A stretch of 64,000 nucleotides of DNA from Oceanispirochaeta crateris (GTDB lineage: Bacteria > Spirochaetota > Spirochaetia > DSM-2461): contig NZ_CP036150.1 in assembly GCF_008329965.1 (NCBI RefSeq), forward strand, positions 62,001 to 126,000, read 5' to 3'. Below the pieces are notes generated by a model. The model was not told where the DNA came from, did no database searches, and saw only the letters and a program-made list of their open reading frames with translations. Below, piece after piece: positions 30,643 to 38,688 of this stretch; the first letter of the stretch is position 1; the number at the start of each line of letters is the position of its first letter. A program made the position numbers and the translations under genes.

Positions 30643-31371
30643 ATGGATAAGCAAGATCTTACAGGAAAAAATATATTGATCACCGGGGCTTCCCGGGGCA
30701 TCGGGCGTTTCGTCGCGGTCACCCTGGCTTCGGAAGGAGCCTTTGTTCTTCTCACTGGCCGGAACAGTTCCTCTCTGGAGGAGACCGCCTCTATTATCCG
30801 GTCTGCAGGAGGGAATGCTCTCTGTTTAACTGCGGATTTTTCAAATCAAGATGCCGTCTTTCAGTTGGCCTCTGAGGTCAAGCGTCACATCTCTATCCTG
30901 GATGTGCTGATTAACAATGCTGGTCAGGCCCTGTCTGCTCCGGTGGGAGACACTACTACAGAGGATTGGGACAGGATCATGACGGTCAATGCCAGGAGTC
31001 CCTATTTTCTGAGTCAGCAACTGCTCCCTCTGATGACCGGTTCTTCTTTGAAGACCATTGTGAATATTGCATCCGTGGTGTCCACTCAGGGCTATCCTCT
31101 CCAGTCTGCCTACAGCGCCAGTAAACATGCTCTCATCGGCTTTAGTAAGTCCATGGCCCGGGAGCTTCAGGATCAGGGGTTCCGTGTTCATGTGATCAGT
31201 CCCGGAGGAGTCGCCACCGATATGGTTACTCGTGTCAGACCCGATATAAACCAGGAAGAGTTGATTCAGCCCGACGAGATCGCCCAGTGGATTCTCTTCC
31301 TTCTCAACCACCGGGGACAAGGCATGGTCGATCATATTCAGATCAGAAGGGAATCAAAGCTGCCCTGGTAG
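30643..31371 (+). CDS. Short-chain dehydrogenase/reductase
   Basis: 242-residue classical SDR with TGASRGIGR (cofactor), NNAG, the catalytic Ser plus Tyr-x-x-x-Lys (SAYSASKHALIG) and SPGGVATDM. Arg-Asn after the second strand (TGRNSSS) suggests NADP(H). It resembles FabG but lies outside any fatty-acid cluster, so its substrate is unknown. It is probably co-transcribed with the hemolysin III-like gene. Confidence 0.9.
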   Translation: MDKQDLTGKNILITGASRGIGRFVAVTLASEGAFVLLTGRNSSSLEETASIIRSAGGNALCLTADFSNQDAVFQLASEVKRHISILDVLINNAGQALSAPVGDTTTEDWDRIMTVNARSPYFLSQQLLPLMTGSSLKTIVNIASVVSTQGYPLQSAYSASKHALIGFSKSMARELQDQGFRVHVISPGGVATDMVTRVRPDINQEELIQPDEIAQWILFLLNHRGQGMVDHIQIRRESKLPW

Positions 31372-31426
31372 GGTTTTCAGAGTTGTCGCGTTGGACTGAT
31401 CAACGGACGGTTGTTTTTTATTTACA

Positions 31427-31455
31427 TTGCGCTTCCGAATTTCCCATATTAGAAT
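31427..31455 (+). promoter_or_regulatory. Candidate promoter of the ferredoxin-AOR-ADH operon
   Basis: TTGCGC (31427-31432) and TAGAAT (31450-31455) are exactly 17 bases apart. The -10 box matches five of six positions. The predicted start is about 33 bases before the ferredoxin GTG. Confidence 0.5.
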
Positions 31456-31494
31456 AAACAGGTCCTCAGTTTAGTAAAAACACAGGAGGTTCAT

Positions 31495-31920
31495 GTGGCT
31501 CACCATATTGTATCCGGTTGTATTGGCTGTGGTGCCTGTAAGAGGATTTGTCCGACTCAGGCAATTTCAGGAGAGATGAAAACCATTCATATTATTGACA
31601 GCAAGCTCTGCATTGACTGTGGTTCCTGCGGACGGGTTTGTCCCAAGAATGCGGTGAGAACGGAACAGGGAGACATTGTTTTCAGGCTCAAGAGGGCCGA
31701 TTGGCTCCAGCCGCAAATCAGCCAAGAGCGCTGCTATGCCTGTGAAAACTGTGTTGTTGCCTGCCCTGTGGGTGCCTTGGCCATGAAGGATGAGACACTG
31801 CCTTTAACAGAAAATTATGCGGTTTTGGCTTCTCCAGAAACTTGTATCTCCTGTGGCTGGTGCTTCGATAATTGTCAGTTTGCTGCCATCACCATGGAGG
31901 TTCCCCATGCGAGTCATTAA
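31495..31920 (+). CDS. Polyferredoxin with four [4Fe-4S] motifs
   Basis: 141 residues containing four CxxCxxCxxxC motifs (CIGCGACKRIC, CIDCGSCGRVC, CYACENCVVAC, CISCGWCFDNC), enough for four [4Fe-4S] clusters. The start is GTG at 31495: AGGAGG lies 5 bases upstream, and the overlapping ATG at 31493 is in another, soon closed frame. The 3' end overlaps the AOR gene by 14 bases, so it is very likely the electron acceptor of that oxidoreductase. Confidence 0.93.
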   Translation: MAHHIVSGCIGCGACKRICPTQAISGEMKTIHIIDSKLCIDCGSCGRVCPKNAVRTEQGDIVFRLKRADWLQPQISQERCYACENCVVACPVGALAMKDETLPLTENYAVLASPETCISCGWCFDNCQFAAITMEVPHASH

Positions 31921-34249
31921 GGGGACATCCAACCGTTACCTGGACATTGATCTAACCACGGAAACCTGGTCTGTTTATACGGTGACCACAGAAGATCTGA
32001 CATCTTATCTGGGAGGGAAGGGGCTGGCTCTTAAAATCTTTTATGACCGGTTTGCTAAAGAAGAGTTGGCAGGAATCGATCCTTTCGGCCCCGAAAATAT
32101 AATCATCTTTTCCATGGGAGTCATGCTTTCATCCGGAGCGTCTTGTACGGGGCGTTTTGAAGTGCTGACAAAATCTCCTCAGACCGGTTTAATCGTGGGG
32201 TCCTCCTGCGGAGGATACTTCGGAGAGGCCTGCAAAACTGCCGGATGGGACGGTGTCATTATTTCCGGTAGGGCAGAGGGGCCACTTTGTCTGAGGATTG
32301 CCAAAGATGGTGTTCAATTCGAACCGGCCCATCATCTGTGGGGTCAGGGGACTCATGAAGTTCAAGAGTCATTGGAGCTGACACCCAAGGAGGGAGCCGC
32401 CGTCATCGGTCCCGCCGGTGAAAACCGGGTTCTATATGCCAACATTTGTTCTGGACATCGTTTTGCCGGGCGGGGTGGCATCGGGGCCGTCATGGGAGCC
32501 AAGAATCTCAAGGCCATTGTTGCCCGGGGCAAAGAAGTCAAGTATGAGCCGGTTCTTCAGAAACAGTTTTCAGACACAGTCCGCAAAGCCAAAAAATATA
32601 TATTGCGGAATCAAATGAGTCATAGAATGAGACTCTACGGAACCAATGCCAATACCCGGCCTGGCATTCAGCATGGGTTTTCTCCCGTTCGGAACTTCAG
32701 AGACCGTTTTCATCCCGATACAGAACAAATCAGCGGAGAAGCTATGGCGGAAAAATACACAACCCGCCACTCCACCTGCCGTCACTGTTCCATCCTTTGC
32801 GGCCATAAGGGACATTATCCCGATGGTGTCTTCAGGCAGATTCCCGAATATGAAACAGCAGGAATGTTCGGCAGTAATATCCATAATTTTGACAGTGATC
32901 TTATTGGCCGGTGGAATGAGGTTCTGAATGAACTGGGAATGGATACCATTTCGGCTGGGGGGACCATAGCCTGGGCCATGGAAGCAGGAGAAAAGGGACT
33001 CAGAGAGACGGAACTCCAGTTTGGCAGGACCGACAATATCGAGGCGGTATTGCGCCAAATCGCCTCGGGGAAAGGAGCCGAGGCCGAACTGGCCAAGGGG
33101 TCTAAAATTCTGAGTGAGCAGTACGGCGGCCAGGAATTTGCCATTCATGTGAAAGGCATTGAGATTGCGGCCTATGATCCCAGAGCCGCCTGGGGGCAGG
33201 GGCTGAGCTATGCCGTGCATAACAAAGGCGGTTGTCATTTGGGGTCTTACCTGATTGGACTGGAGCAGCTCATGGGCTATATGCCTCCCCATACAACACT
33301 TGGAAAAGCAGACTGGGTTATTTTCATGGAAGACATATACAGTGGGGTCAACTCTCTGCAGCTCTGTCAGTTCACGATTTACGGAATCCTCACCGAACCG
33401 GTCATCCCCAAGTATCTTCCTCGATTCCTTTTGAAAATCGCTACCATCACCCTGCCGAAAATAGCCATGTCACTCATGAACTGGAGTCTTCTAAGTCGTT
33501 TCTTCTGGTCCATCACCGGCATCAGGATGAATAAGTGGCAATTCCTAAAGGCAGGTGAGCGGATCAATAAACTGGAACGCTGGATGGATGTTCAAATGGG
33601 GCTGAAGGCCGCTGATGATACTCTGCCTGCCAGGTTTCTAAAGGAAAAAGAAACGGCCTATACCGGTAAGAATACGGTGGTCCCTATTGAAAAAATGGTG
33701 ACTCAGTACCATAGAAAACGTGGATATGATTCCACGGGAGGACCCAGTGATGGTGATCTTCAGAAAATTATGGATACTTCCCGCGGGAAAAGCCGCAGCA
33801 TAACAGTCCGCCCTTCGGGGCGCTTCTTTAAGACATTGTATTGCCGAATCGTTCTGGCAGTACTGGGCTGGTTCATTCCTGCTGTTGCCTGCCGGAAAAA
33901 ATCGGTTCAAGAAGAGGTCGTCACTTTCCCCGAAGGATTTTCCTTCAGTTTAGGAGTCTGGCCCTGCGGACCCTCTGTAACATTCCGCCGTAGAGGCAGG
34001 GGCCTTAAAAAGTCGGGGAAAACAGAAAGGGTGGATATGAGAGTCAGTTTAAAAAGTATAGAAGCTGCCTGGCTTCTCTTTTCCTTTCAGGAAAGTACCT
34101 GTCAGAGCGAGGCAAACGGGCGCTTGAGCGTAGAGGGAGAACTGCCCCATACCTGTACGTTTATCCGCTTTATGGATAAGGTCGAAATTCTCCTTTTGCC
34201 CCGTTTTATCGCCGAAAAAGCCGTTAAGAAGTGGGTGCCAGTCAAATGA
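31907..34249 (+). CDS. aor: Aldehyde:ferredoxin oxidoreductase (tungsten), with C-terminal extension
   Basis: Tungstopterin enzyme oxidising aldehydes to acids with reduction of ferredoxin. The ATG at 31907 has GGAGG 6 bases upstream. Of 780 residues the first 620 or so match the family: N-terminal GGKGLALKIFYD, GRGGIGAVMGAKNLKAI, the cluster ligands Cys291, Cys294, Cys298 and Cys487 (CRHCSILC and NSLQLC), and YDPRAAWGQGLSYA near the cofactor. The normal end (RKRGYDSTGGPSD) is followed by about 155 more residues with a hydrophobic patch and a region resembling an SCP-2 fold (GRLSVEGEL). The stop overlaps the ADH start (ATGA). Confidence 0.93.
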   Translation: MRVIKGTSNRYLDIDLTTETWSVYTVTTEDLTSYLGGKGLALKIFYDRFAKEELAGIDPFGPENIIIFSMGVMLSSGASCTGRFEVLTKSPQTGLIVGSSCGGYFGEACKTAGWDGVIISGRAEGPLCLRIAKDGVQFEPAHHLWGQGTHEVQESLELTPKEGAAVIGPAGENRVLYANICSGHRFAGRGGIGAVMGAKNLKAIVARGKEVKYEPVLQKQFSDTVRKAKKYILRNQMSHRMRLYGTNANTRPGIQHGFSPVRNFRDRFHPDTEQISGEAMAEKYTTRHSTCRHCSILCGHKGHYPDGVFRQIPEYETAGMFGSNIHNFDSDLIGRWNEVLNELGMDTISAGGTIAWAMEAGEKGLRETELQFGRTDNIEAVLRQIASGKGAEAELAKGSKILSEQYGGQEFAIHVKGIEIAAYDPRAAWGQGLSYAVHNKGGCHLGSYLIGLEQLMGYMPPHTTLGKADWVIFMEDIYSGVNSLQLCQFTIYGILTEPVIPKYLPRFLLKIATITLPKIAMSLMNWSLLSRFFWSITGIRMNKWQFLKAGERINKLERWMDVQMGLKAADDTLPARFLKEKETAYTGKNTVVPIEKMVTQYHRKRGYDSTGGPSDGDLQKIMDTSRGKSRSITVRPSGRFFKTLYCRIVLAVLGWFIPAVACRKKSVQEEVVTFPEGFSFSLGVWPCGPSVTFRRRGRGLKKSGKTERVDMRVSLKSIEAAWLLFSFQESTCQSEANGRLSVEGELPHTCTFIRFMDKVEILLLPRFIAEKAVKKWVPVK

Positions 34250-35916
34250 ATAAAACAGATGAAAAATATTTTAAACCGGCGGGAACCATCCTGTATGGCA
34301 GGGGTATGATCGCACAGCTTGCCTCCGAATTGGCTCTTCTGAACGTTGCCTGTCCCACTGTTCTCACAGAAGTGTCTCTCATGAAGAAGGCCCTCCGGGC
34401 CGCCCGTCAATTGGCTCCCGGTTTTGTTCAGTCTCTGGAGCTGACCTCGGCGTCTCCCAGTGAAAAATCCGATTTTCTGATCCTCGCAGGCGGGAGGGAT
34501 TTGGTCATGAAATATGCCTCAGATCCCCGTTCCAAGGCAATCATTCCCTTAAGTCCCTCTCATTTAGCCGAAATGGACAGTGCTGTTACCGATTATGGAG
34601 TTGATTTTCTGGTCATAGACCACCTTTTTATTCGCGAAGGGTCAGTGGTCGATAATTTTTTCAGAACCTACGCCTCGGCTGTTACATCTGGAGTAGCCCG
34701 CATGCCAGGTCCCTTGAATCTGCCTCGGGCCTTCTCCTACAGCTGCCGTACCAGGCTCTACAGCGGTCATGAATCCCTGGAAAATCTTCCCCGTATCCTC
34801 CGGGATAGAGGAGTGTTCCGGCCGCTGATTCTCACAGATAAGGGGATCGTTGCTGCCGGTCTTTTGAACATGGTCATCGAGGTTCTGGGTTCCATCGAAT
34901 ATGAGTTGTTCGATGACATTCCCGCCGATTCCAGTTCCCGTGTGGTCAATGATATCTCTTCCTTGCATACCCGGCAGAACAGAGATGGCCTTATTGCATT
35001 GGGGGGAGGGTCGGTTTTAGATACGGGGAAGGGGGTGTACCTGAATGTGTCCCTGGGAGCAGACGACTTGAGTGAATGGGCCGGATCCGGCCGGATTCCC
35101 CGTTTAGAGACTCCGTTTTTTACCATACCAACCACTTCCGGGACAGGTTCGGAAGTAACAAAAGTGGCTGTCATAGCCGATGATGTGCTGGAGCGGAAAA
35201 TCCTCTATGTTTCTACCAATCTGCAGCCGGATTTCGCCATTCTGGATAGCCGGCTCACGACCTCCTTACCTTCTTTTCTGACATCCATTACTGGTATGGA
35301 TGCCCTGTCCCATGCGGTGGAAGCCTTTACCTGTCTTGGGAAAAATCCTCTGAGTGATCAAATGGCCTGGACCGCCATTGAGTTGATCCGGGATCATCTT
35401 ATCCCCGGGGTGGATGATCCTCAGAATCGGGAACACAGGCTGCAGCTGGCCATTGCATCATCCTTGGCAGGGCAGGCCTTTTCCAACTCCATGGTGGGGA
35501 TGGTTCATTCCATTGGCCACTCCGTGGGGGCTTTGTGTCATGTTCCCCACGGAAGCTGTATGTCTATCCTGTTGCCCTATGCTCTGGAATATAATTTTAC
35601 GCCTATAGAACCACTTCTCTCGGATCTCCTGGGAGCATTGGCAGATCCTGATATCCTCGAAAATACAGCGGCGGAGGATAGGGCGGAGATGACGATTCAG
35701 ATTATCAGAACCATGAATCATATCCTCCGGGAAAAAACAGGAGGTCGTCATCCGGAACGATTCAGTCATCTCCTGAACAGGGAGGGAGTCCCCCTTGTTT
35801 CAAAAGAGCAGTTCCCTCGGATTGCTCTGACCACCATGGGGGATGCATCCATCGTTTATAATCCGGTCGATCTGGGATATGAAGAGATTCTGAAGGTCTT
35901 AGAGGAGAGTTACTGA
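34246..35916 (+). CDS. Iron-containing alcohol dehydrogenase with duplicated N-terminal segment
   Basis: 556 residues, against about 380-400 for the family. Residues from about 165 form a complete Fe-ADH: IALGGGSVLDTGKG, PTTSGTGSEVT, DALSHAVEAF and MVHSIGHSVGALCHVPHG, containing the metal-binding Asp/His set. The first 160 residues look like a second, partial copy of the ADH N-terminal domain, with a YGRGMIAQLASEL start similar to the internal YSGHESLENLPRIL. Coupling to the AOR gene suggests interconversion of the aldehyde and alcohol. The last 18 bases overlap the convergent MOSC gene. Confidence 0.9.
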   Translation: MNKTDEKYFKPAGTILYGRGMIAQLASELALLNVACPTVLTEVSLMKKALRAARQLAPGFVQSLELTSASPSEKSDFLILAGGRDLVMKYASDPRSKAIIPLSPSHLAEMDSAVTDYGVDFLVIDHLFIREGSVVDNFFRTYASAVTSGVARMPGPLNLPRAFSYSCRTRLYSGHESLENLPRILRDRGVFRPLILTDKGIVAAGLLNMVIEVLGSIEYELFDDIPADSSSRVVNDISSLHTRQNRDGLIALGGGSVLDTGKGVYLNVSLGADDLSEWAGSGRIPRLETPFFTIPTTSGTGSEVTKVAVIADDVLERKILYVSTNLQPDFAILDSRLTTSLPSFLTSITGMDALSHAVEAFTCLGKNPLSDQMAWTAIELIRDHLIPGVDDPQNREHRLQLAIASSLAGQAFSNSMVGMVHSIGHSVGALCHVPHGSCMSILLPYALEYNFTPIEPLLSDLLGALADPDILENTAAEDRAEMTIQIIRTMNHILREKTGGRHPERFSHLLNREGVPLVSKEQFPRIALTTMGDASIVYNPVDLGYEEILKVLEESY

Positions 35917-36330
35917 GTCGTCCTTTTTGATGATTCCAGATTCCTGAACAGTCATAAAACGAGCCGTTTTTGTCAGGGAACAGGATGATTTGCTCTTGAC
36001 AATTTCGCAGTCCGGCCAGCATTTTTTACCGCAGGAGGCTACCCTTAAAAGGGCATGGCCGACACGAATTTTTGCATCTTTTTTCAAGTCTTCAAGATTT
36101 AATCCCTCTATCTGCAGGGTCTCATTAAAGCGGCTGAAGCAGAGGCCGTTTCGGCTGTCGCCATCCACTTCAATTCTGTCTTCTCTGCGAAGGAGGCAAA
36201 CCTGTCTAGGGCCTGGACCCGAATTGACATCCCCTTCCAGACCAAAATCGGCCTTGAAAAAACCTTCTTGAATTTCTTCTCTTTGTTCCTGTTTGCTTTT
36301 TTTTATATAGATACCGGATACGGTTGCCAT
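35899..36330 (-). CDS. MOSC-domain protein
   Basis: 143-residue single-domain MOSC protein with the family Cys in SCGKKCWPDC and a degenerate version of the usual GDAH segment (GLEGDVNSGPGPRQVCLL). MOSC domains carry sulfur or bind molybdopterin cofactors. It is separated from mog by 166 bases that contain a good -10 (TATAAT, 36378-36373), so it may have its own promoter. A GGAGG site precedes the ATG. It overlaps the end of the convergent ADH gene. Confidence 0.85.
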   Translation of the reverse strand: MATVSGIYIKKSKQEQREEIQEGFFKADFGLEGDVNSGPGPRQVCLLRREDRIEVDGDSRNGLCFSRFNETLQIEGLNLEDLKKDAKIRVGHALLRVASCGKKCWPDCEIVKSKSSCSLTKTARFMTVQESGIIKKDDSVTLL

Positions 36331-36496
36331 GGGAGGCCTCCTGATGTGTTATAGATTTAGATTCCCGTGAAAATTATACCCGAAATCTTCATCTGTCATA
36401 GGATATATTCCTAAATTATGAATATTTCTGAAGGGGTCATGTATTTTAGACAGTCTATCCACCAAGAAGACAGAAGCTTCATCCCTTCCAATTTAT

Positions 36497-36964
36497 TCAA
36501 TGACCTTCTCCCCTGAACATTTTTCCACTGTGATCCATGATCGGGATAAGGACTCTGGTACAGAGCCTGACGGCTTTGACTGAGCCGGGGAAATTCACGA
36601 CAATCGTCTGATTTTTAAGACCCGCATACCCTCTGGAAAGCATGGCTTGAGGGGTCTCCTTGTAGGATTCAAAACGGAGAATTTCGGCGATTCCCGGTAG
36701 TTCTGAATCACAAAACTCACGGCTAACATCGGGAGTCACATCCCGGGGGGATATGCCGGTACCACCCGTGGTGAGGATATAATCATCTCCCAGATTCTCA
36801 TCCAGTGCCTTGCGGATGGCCACGGCCTCATCAGGAACGATGACTCTGTTTATCCGACATTCCGGGTAGGCTTCCAGGAGGATCGATTCTATGACGGCTC
36901 CCGAGAGGTCTTCGTACTCACCACGGCTGGCCCTATCACTAGCGGTAATAACAGTCACTGTCAC
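36497..36964 (-). CDS. mog: Molybdopterin adenylyltransferase (Mog/MoaB family)
   Basis: Activates molybdopterin as the adenylate before metal insertion. The 155 residues have the motifs ITASDRASRGEYEDLSG, TTGGTGISPRDVTPD and NFPGSVKAV of the MogA/MoaB family. It overlaps the second MOSC gene by 26 bases. MoeA, which uses the product, is encoded upstream in the same operon. Confidence 0.92.
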   Translation of the reverse strand: MTVTVITASDRASRGEYEDLSGAVIESILLEAYPECRINRVIVPDEAVAIRKALDENLGDDYILTTGGTGISPRDVTPDVSREFCDSELPGIAEILRFESYKETPQAMLSRGYAGLKNQTIVVNFPGSVKAVRLCTRVLIPIMDHSGKMFRGEGH

Positions 36965-37382
36965 GGTTGATCATTCCTCCCTTGAGAACTTTGACAAAGA
37001 TTCCCTTGCGGGGCATCACACAGTCTCCTACTATTTGAAAGACGGCGCATCCGTGATGGCACTCCTTGCCTATCTGTGTTACTTCTACCTCACACTCTCC
37101 CAATTGCAGGCGAGTGCCTATGGGGAGCAGACTCAGGTCTATGCCTTCGGTGGTTAAATTTTCGGCAAAATCTCCAAATCCAAGTTCAATACCCTTTCCC
37201 TGCATGGTCTGAACATCTTCATTGGCCAACATGGAAATTTGTCTGTGCCAGTTCCCGGCGTGGGCGTCACCCACAATCCCGTGGTCCACCTTCAGCTCCA
37301 TGCTTTCCACCGGATGCTTCTGTTCTCCCTTCTTTTCAGAGATATTCAGAGAGAGTATTTTAAAGTGTTTTTCAGTATTCAT
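36939..37382 (-). CDS. MOSC-domain protein
   Basis: 147 residues with a better preserved MOSC core than the downstream copy: VDHGIVGDAHAGNWHRQISML, FAENLTTEGIDL, LQLGECEVEVTQIGKECHHGCAV. This small type is often found next to mog and moaC and is thought to help in cofactor sulfur or metal handling; the exact role is not known. It follows moaC by 49 bases and overlaps mog. Confidence 0.9.
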   Translation of the reverse strand: MNTEKHFKILSLNISEKKGEQKHPVESMELKVDHGIVGDAHAGNWHRQISMLANEDVQTMQGKGIELGFGDFAENLTTEGIDLSLLPIGTRLQLGECEVEVTQIGKECHHGCAVFQIVGDCVMPRKGIFVKVLKGGMINRDSDCYYR

Positions 37383-37431
37383 ATTGATTCCTTCGAGCTT
37401 GCAGAGCAGTCATCCTAACCATTTGGCGTTA

Positions 37432-37881
37432 TTATCTGTGAGATTTCGTCTTTTCAAGGAGCTGTATGTCTCCAATCATCATCTTCTTGTCTACGGCCTT
37501 GCACATGTCGTAAACAGTGAGTGCCGCTACAGATACTGCTGTGAGGGCTTCCATTTCGATTCCCGTTTTATCGGTACAAACCGTTTTGGCAGTTATCCTG
37601 ACCCCATCTTCTTCTATTTGTAGTTCTAAAACGACCTGATCCATGGAAATATTATGACACAAAGGAATGAGGGACGACGTCTGTTTGGCAGCGATGACGC
37701 CGGCAATGTTGGCCGTTGTCAGGACATCGCCTTTTTGTATCTGATTGTCCTGAATGAGGGCCATTGTCTCGGGGGCACAAAATATCTTAGCTGTTGCCGT
37801 CGCGGTTCTGTGAATGACAGGCTTGGCAGAAACATCGACCATTCTGGCCTGACCATTGTCATCAATATGGGAGAGTTTCAT
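37432..37881 (-). CDS. moaC: Cyclic pyranopterin monophosphate synthase
   Basis: Converts the MoaA product to cPMP, the first stable molybdopterin precursor. The 149 residues contain GDVLTTANIAGVIAAKQT, LIPLCHN, TDKTGIEMEALTAVSVA and MCKAVDK, which hold the active-site Lys, His and Asp. It lies 3 bases after moaA. Confidence 0.95.
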   Translation of the reverse strand: MKLSHIDDNGQARMVDVSAKPVIHRTATATAKIFCAPETMALIQDNQIQKGDVLTTANIAGVIAAKQTSSLIPLCHNISMDQVVLELQIEEDGVRITAKTVCTDKTGIEMEALTAVSVAALTVYDMCKAVDKKMMIGDIQLLEKTKSHR

Positions 37882-37884
37882 TTG

Positions 37885-38688
37885 TTATCCTCCAATCTCC
37901 ACCATGTTTCTGGTGGAACAGCTGCTACCGCAGCGGGGTTTATTTTGTATGGCTTCTACAAGAGAAGACCTGATGTTGTTTGCGTTTAGGACTATTTCCT
38001 GATCTGAGTGGAGGCAGGGTTTGATCCGTCCGCTGGATAGTAATCTTATCCGGTTGCACTGTTCGCAGGGAGGAGGACGTTGGTAGATGATTTCTTCGTT
38101 TTGAAACTTATCTTCCTTCAGGGAGTACTCTCTGATTTTCTGCAATTCAATGCCTTTTTCTGAGCAGTAGGCCTTCATTTGATCCATTTCGGTTTGAGTG
38201 GTCTCTGATGAGATAACCATATTCAGCTTAACGGGGAAACCAACAGCGAGGGCCGCCTCGATACCCTTGATGACTCTGGAAATATCTCCTCCCCGAGTCA
38301 AATGAGCATAACGATGGGGGTCCAGTGTATCCAGTGATATATTAAGGCTGGACAGTCCCGCCTTCTTCAGGTCCGGGGCATACTGTTCCAGAAAATGACC
38401 ATTTGTTGTCATGCCCAGCAGTTTGAGTCCTTCTATTTCCGATAGCATGGATACCAGCTGAATGATCCCCTTTCGGACAAGGGGTTCTCCCCCTGTGAGA
38501 CGGATCTTGGTGATTCCCAGAGAGACCGCTTCACGGGCAACGGCTGCGATTTCTTCAAAGCTCATACAATCCTGGTGGTCTTTTTTTTCAATCCCCACTT
38601 CGGGCATGCAGTAGAGGCAGCGTAGATTGCAGCGGTCTGTCACGGATATGCGCAGATAGGTGATGTCTCTTTTATAGGAATCTAGCAT
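37885..38688 (-). CDS. moaA: GTP 3',8-cyclase, compact MoaA
   Basis: Radical-SAM enzyme of cofactor synthesis. The N-terminal CNLRCLYC cluster motif, GGEP-type LTGGEPLVRKG, the C-terminal CEQCN...PC motif (CX2CX13C) for the second cluster, and the final Gly-Gly are all present. Length is 267 residues against about 330 for most MoaA; the missing 50 or so residues lie between LNMVIS and the second cluster. The ATG at 38688 is preferred over a TTG at 38718. It overlaps moeA by 17 bases. Confidence 0.9.
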   Translation of the reverse strand: MLDSYKRDITYLRISVTDRCNLRCLYCMPEVGIEKKDHQDCMSFEEIAAVAREAVSLGITKIRLTGGEPLVRKGIIQLVSMLSEIEGLKLLGMTTNGHFLEQYAPDLKKAGLSSLNISLDTLDPHRYAHLTRGGDISRVIKGIEAALAVGFPVKLNMVISSETTQTEMDQMKAYCSEKGIELQKIREYSLKEDKFQNEEIIYQRPPPCEQCNRIRLLSSGRIKPCLHSDQEIVLNANNIRSSLVEAIQNKPRCGSSCSTRNMVEIGG

